Shown piece by piece: positions 61,416 through 64,000 of a stretch of 64,000 bases of DNA; within the stretch, counting starts at the first letter, position 1; the number at the start of each line of letters is the position of its first letter. Source of the DNA: Planctomycetota bacterium (lineage in GTDB: Bacteria > Planctomycetota > UBA1135); NCBI GenBank assembly GCA_024229395.1, contig JAAESM010000042.1, forward strand, positions 62,001 to 126,000, in the 5' to 3' direction. The notes below the pieces were generated by a model that did no database searches, was not told the origin of the DNA, and saw nothing but the letters and a program-made list of their open reading frames with translations. Both the position numbers and the translations under genes were made by a program.

Positions 61416-62444
61416 ATGCAAGGCGATCTTGGCCCTCTGTTGCATCGGATTTCTGGCGCCATCACTGGCGGCCGTATCCACAATCTGACAACCGAGGGTG
61501 CCCACAATCTCTTCGAGATGATGTTGGCCGGCCAAGGCACGGATGCCCAAGTCGCAATGTGCTTGGCGGCGATGCGGGTCAAAGGCGCCACTGCCGATGA
61601 ACTGGTCGGCGCAGCCAGCGCGGCACGGTCGCGCATCCAGTTTCCGGTGTTGCCGGATCGTTGTGTGGTGGTCGCCACCAGCCGCAAAGGAAAACGTCGT
61701 AGTCCGCCAATGTTGTTGGCTGCCGCGGCTGCTGCATCTGCTGCCGGTGTACCGGTGTTGTTGCAGACCGGTCCAAGCTTGATCGCTGGGGGAGTCACCG
61801 CCGGTGATTTGTGGCAGAGGATGGTCGGTCCGTTGATCGGCGACACTGCCCACACTCAAGAGATGCTTGATGAATTCGGCATGGCTTGTTGGCGCCCAAC
61901 TCTCGCCGATCCAGGTTGGCAACGTCTGCAACGCATCGAAGATGAGACAGGCATTCGTGGAATCCCCGATGTAGTCACCAAGTTGTTGCTGCCCGGCGAA
62001 TGTCGCGTCGTCACTGCCGCTGTACCTGGTCCGGTGCTCGGTCTCGCTGGCGACGCCTTCCACAGCCTTGGGCATCGCCAAGCCTTGATCGTGCAAGGCG
62101 TGGAGAGCTCGGTCGATCCATCGGTGGTCGAGACCACACGCGGCATGCGTTTGGTCAATGGCATCAAGGCACCGTTGCGGGTGCGGCCGGCGGATTTTGC
62201 CATGTTCGAGAGCTGCGAACCGCAGCAGCAACATGAGGAACCAATCGAGGCTGCCGCCGTGGCCACCCAAGCGGCCTTGCTTGGCAGCACCGGTGGTGAG
62301 ACTTGCGCCGCCTGCTTGACTGCGGCCTTGTTGATCAGCGTGGTCGAGACCGACTTGGATCTGGCCACTTGCTTGAGCATGGCGATTGAGGCCGTAGAGT
62401 CCGGCGCCGCCGACACCAAGTTGCGCGCCCTGAAATCCAGCTGA
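61416..62444 (+). CDS. TrpD-like nucleoside phosphorylase/phosphoribosyltransferase family protein (YbiB/TrpD2 type)
   Basis: 342 residues. N-terminal helices with MMLAGQGTDAQVAMCLAAMRVKGATADEL match the TrpD N-terminal domain. The PRPP-binding GTGGD loop of true TrpD is missing: the corresponding segment reads VVVATSRKGKRRSPPML. So it is not a standard anthranilate phosphoribosyltransferase; it is closer to YbiB/TrpD2, a DNA-binding relative. GLAGDAFHSLGHRQALIVQGVESSVDP matches the later family region. Role unknown. Confidence 0.75.
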   Translation: MQGDLGPLLHRISGAITGGRIHNLTTEGAHNLFEMMLAGQGTDAQVAMCLAAMRVKGATADELVGAASAARSRIQFPVLPDRCVVVATSRKGKRRSPPMLLAAAAAASAAGVPVLLQTGPSLIAGGVTAGDLWQRMVGPLIGDTAHTQEMLDEFGMACWRPTLADPGWQRLQRIEDETGIRGIPDVVTKLLLPGECRVVTAAVPGPVLGLAGDAFHSLGHRQALIVQGVESSVDPSVVETTRGMRLVNGIKAPLRVRPADFAMFESCEPQQQHEEPIEAAAVATQAALLGSTGGETCAACLTAALLISVVETDLDLATCLSMAIEAVESGAADTKLRALKSS

Positions 62445-62543
62445 ACGCTAGACTAAGCGGCCGTTTTTCGTGTTCCCGCCGGGGAACCTTTGTCCCAGCC
62501 CGGGCTTCTAGCCGCTGGCACACGATTTGCCTCTGTATTGCCC

Positions 62544-63476
62544 ATGAACCGCAAGCCATCCCTACTTGCCATCCTGCTGCTGTGCGCCTGCAGTCCCAGC
62601 GATCCCGCCACCACTGAGACCACCGGTGGCGCTGCTGAGAACCATGCTCCAATCCCTCTGGAGAGCGATAACTTGGCGCACCTACTGGACTTAGGTTCAG
62701 ACCTCTACTCCGGAAGCATGCCTCCAACGGCCGCGTCCTTCGAGGAAATCGCCGCCATGGGAGTGAAGATGGTGGTCAACGTGGATAGTGCCAGCCCTGC
62801 TGTGGAATTGGCAGAGGCCGCTGGAATGACCTATGTGCACATCCCGATCGGCTACGACGGCGTGCCGGAAGAGGCTGCCCTCGCCCTTGAACGGGTTATC
62901 CGCGATGCTGAGGGCCCGATTTACTTCCATTGCCACCATGGCAAGCACCGTGGACCCGCCGCCGCCGCCATCGCCCTGCGAGCAGCCTCTGGTTGCAGCG
63001 CAGAAGCCGCTGCAGAGGTGCTGAGCGCTGCAGGAACCAGTGAGGACTACAAAGGCCTATGGCGCGACGTCGCCGCCTGGCAGCCCGCTGCAGAAGGCGT
63101 GGTGCTGCCCGAACTCGTTTCGGTAGCAAAGGTTGCGGACTTCCCGGCCGGCATGGCCAAGCTCGACCGCGTATGGGATCGCGTCAAGCTGATCCGCAAA
63201 AATAAGTGGCAGATCCCTGCCGATCACCCGGATCTGGCGCTGGGGCAGGAAACCCTGATTCTCACCCAGTTGCTGCGTGAGAGTTCCAGCCTGCTTTCGG
63301 CTGAGCACCAAGAGGATCGCGAGTTCCAGCGTCAGATGGAGGAGTCCACCGAGCTGGCCCACGAGCTCCATCAGGCCGCCCGTCAGGCTGAGTTGGATCT
63401 AGAGCTGCTCGATGAGCGCTACCTGGACCTGGCAGCATCATGCAAAAACTGCCACCGAGACTATCGAAACGATTAG
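62544..63476 (+). CDS. Lipoprotein fusing a Cys-based phosphatase to a C-terminal cytochrome c domain
   Basis: 310 residues from the ATG at 62544. Signal peptide LLAILLLCAC with a lipobox. Residues ~45-180 form a dual-specificity phosphatase fold, with the signature IYFHCHHGKHRGPAAAA (HCx5R) and an upstream GVKMVVNVDSASP strand. Residues ~210-310 are helical and end in ASCKNCHRDYR, a CxxCH heme-attachment motif placed at the end as in cytochrome c'-like bundles. It should be periplasmic and lipid-anchored, since heme c is attached there. Function: possibly a heme-sensing or redox-controlled phosphatase. Confidence 0.82.
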   Translation: MNRKPSLLAILLLCACSPSDPATTETTGGAAENHAPIPLESDNLAHLLDLGSDLYSGSMPPTAASFEEIAAMGVKMVVNVDSASPAVELAEAAGMTYVHIPIGYDGVPEEAALALERVIRDAEGPIYFHCHHGKHRGPAAAAIALRAASGCSAEAAAEVLSAAGTSEDYKGLWRDVAAWQPAAEGVVLPELVSVAKVADFPAGMAKLDRVWDRVKLIRKNKWQIPADHPDLALGQETLILTQLLRESSSLLSAEHQEDREFQRQMEESTELAHELHQAARQAELDLELLDERYLDLAASCKNCHRDYRND

Positions 63477-63506
63477 TCCCAGCGGCAGTCTAGTGTTGTT
63501 GTTGCC

Positions 63507-63989
63507 TTAGTACTCGAGGTAAGTGATGCCGCGGGTATCGGCACCGGGCAGGTCCGCATAGACCTTGCCAGTGGAAGGCACATAAACCCATCCCGCGCTG
63601 CCATTCAAGACTGGAGCGTTGTATTCCACGGGCATGGAACGGATGGTCTGTAGGCCGTTGACCGGGTTGCGGGGCACCACATCCAGGTAAGGGCCGAAGA
63701 AACGATCTTCGGTGCGCTCAGGAGCGTCGGTGCTACCGTTGCTACGGCTGGTTCCGACCAGCTGATGGGTGATGTCACCATGGACAACGCCAGGCATCAG
63801 CGGCATGTCATCCAGCTCATGGTCCATCGAGAAGCGGAAGATGGCCGTGCGCAAGACCGACAGGCTGTCGTGGAGCTCCACGTTCTTCTCACCGACCTTC
63901 TCAGCGGAAGGCAGGGCGGTCAGCACGGCTACTGCACCTACGCAGACGACGGCAACCAGGGTTTCGATCAAGGGGTGTCGGTTCTTCAT
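63507..63989 (-). CDS. Pseudopilin-like protein with unusual leader
   Basis: 160 residues. N-terminus RHPLIETLVAVVCVGAVAVLTALP resembles the type IV pilin/type II secretion N-terminal helix (usual GFTLIELLV), keeping LIE and the hydrophobic run, but the Gly before the cleavage point is Arg and the first residues are H-P. The C-terminal part (RFFGPYLDVVPRNPVNG, GWVYVPSTGKVYADLPG) matches the pilin-like proteins common in Planctomycetota, including the PRNPVNG loop. Whether the prepilin peptidase can process it is uncertain. Confidence 0.75.
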   Translation of the reverse strand: MKNRHPLIETLVAVVCVGAVAVLTALPSAEKVGEKNVELHDSLSVLRTAIFRFSMDHELDDMPLMPGVVHGDITHQLVGTSRSNGSTDAPERTEDRFFGPYLDVVPRNPVNGLQTIRSMPVEYNAPVLNGSAGWVYVPSTGKVYADLPGADTRGITYLEY

Positions 63990-64000
63990 GTTTTTTGACT

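Noticed and set aside
1-64000. CRISPR arrays, insertion sequences, rRNA or tRNA genes
   Set aside because: No direct-repeat arrays, transposases, terminal repeats or cloverleaf patterns were seen on either strand, though a tRNA scan by eye is not exhaustive.

Overview
The window is a contiguous stretch of chromosome from a Gram-negative, probably heterotrophic bacterium of moderately high GC content. The mix of genes fits Planctomycetota or a close relative: lpxA, many exported proteins and lipoproteins, Tat-exported Gfo/Idh/MocA oxidoreductase, DUF6807 and DUF4328/GYF_2 proteins, and a large array of exported amidohydrolase-like proteins. This placement is inference from gene content only. 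I saw no rRNA, tRNA, CRISPR array, insertion sequence or phage.

Layout. 1-16.7 kb: partial cyclophilin, enoyl-CoA hydratase, thiolase, ABHD14-like lipoprotein, thiopurine methyltransferase, CPBP protease, a swivel-first aconitase-family protein with a mini carbonic-anhydrase-like protein, secreted sugar-type proteins, and a heterodimeric ABC exporter. 17-19.2 kb: an eight-heme HAO-family cytochrome followed by what look like the decayed remains of a periplasmic nitrate reductase (nap) operon. 19.2-25.6 kb: hydrolase, acetyltransferase, AurF-like diiron protein, a GH38 C-terminal-domain-only protein, and Uup. 26-31 kb: a TetR-controlled operon for an ATP-dependent class I benzoyl-CoA-reductase-type enzyme (two core subunits, two ATPase subunits, one small protein). 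31-35.7 kb: metalloprotease-VWA fusion, arsR-arsM, and a GYF_2/DUF4328 protein. 35.7-41.5 kb: two broken genes, an outer-membrane protein, a two-selenocysteine thioredoxin-like protein and a LeuB-type dehydrogenase. 41.5-47.3 kb (minus strand): lpxA-acs-cutC, then a beta-propeller protein behind a cobalamin riboswitch, then a small outer-membrane barrel. 47.4-60.9 kb: nine coupled genes for exported amidohydrolase-fold proteins, ended by a terminator. 61-64 kb: peroxiredoxin, a TrpD-like transferase, a phosphatase-cytochrome fusion lipoprotein and a pseudopilin-like protein.

Strongest findings. (1) Positions 38250-39716 form one reading frame interrupted only by two TGA codons. Each TGA replaces the first Cys of a WCGPC thioredoxin motif, and each is followed 31 nt later by the same GGTC-loop hairpin, as expected for bacterial SECIS elements. 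(2) Of the nine amidohydrolase-like genes, only two keep the metal-binding HxH and the downstream His/His/Asp ligands, so the operon looks like two enzymes plus seven pseudo-enzymes. (3) A compact cobalamin riboswitch precedes an exported beta-propeller, suggesting a BtuG-like corrinoid-binding role. (4) The benzoyl-CoA-reductase-type operon and the HAO cytochrome with nap remnants indicate an anaerobic or microaerobic side to this organism's metabolism.
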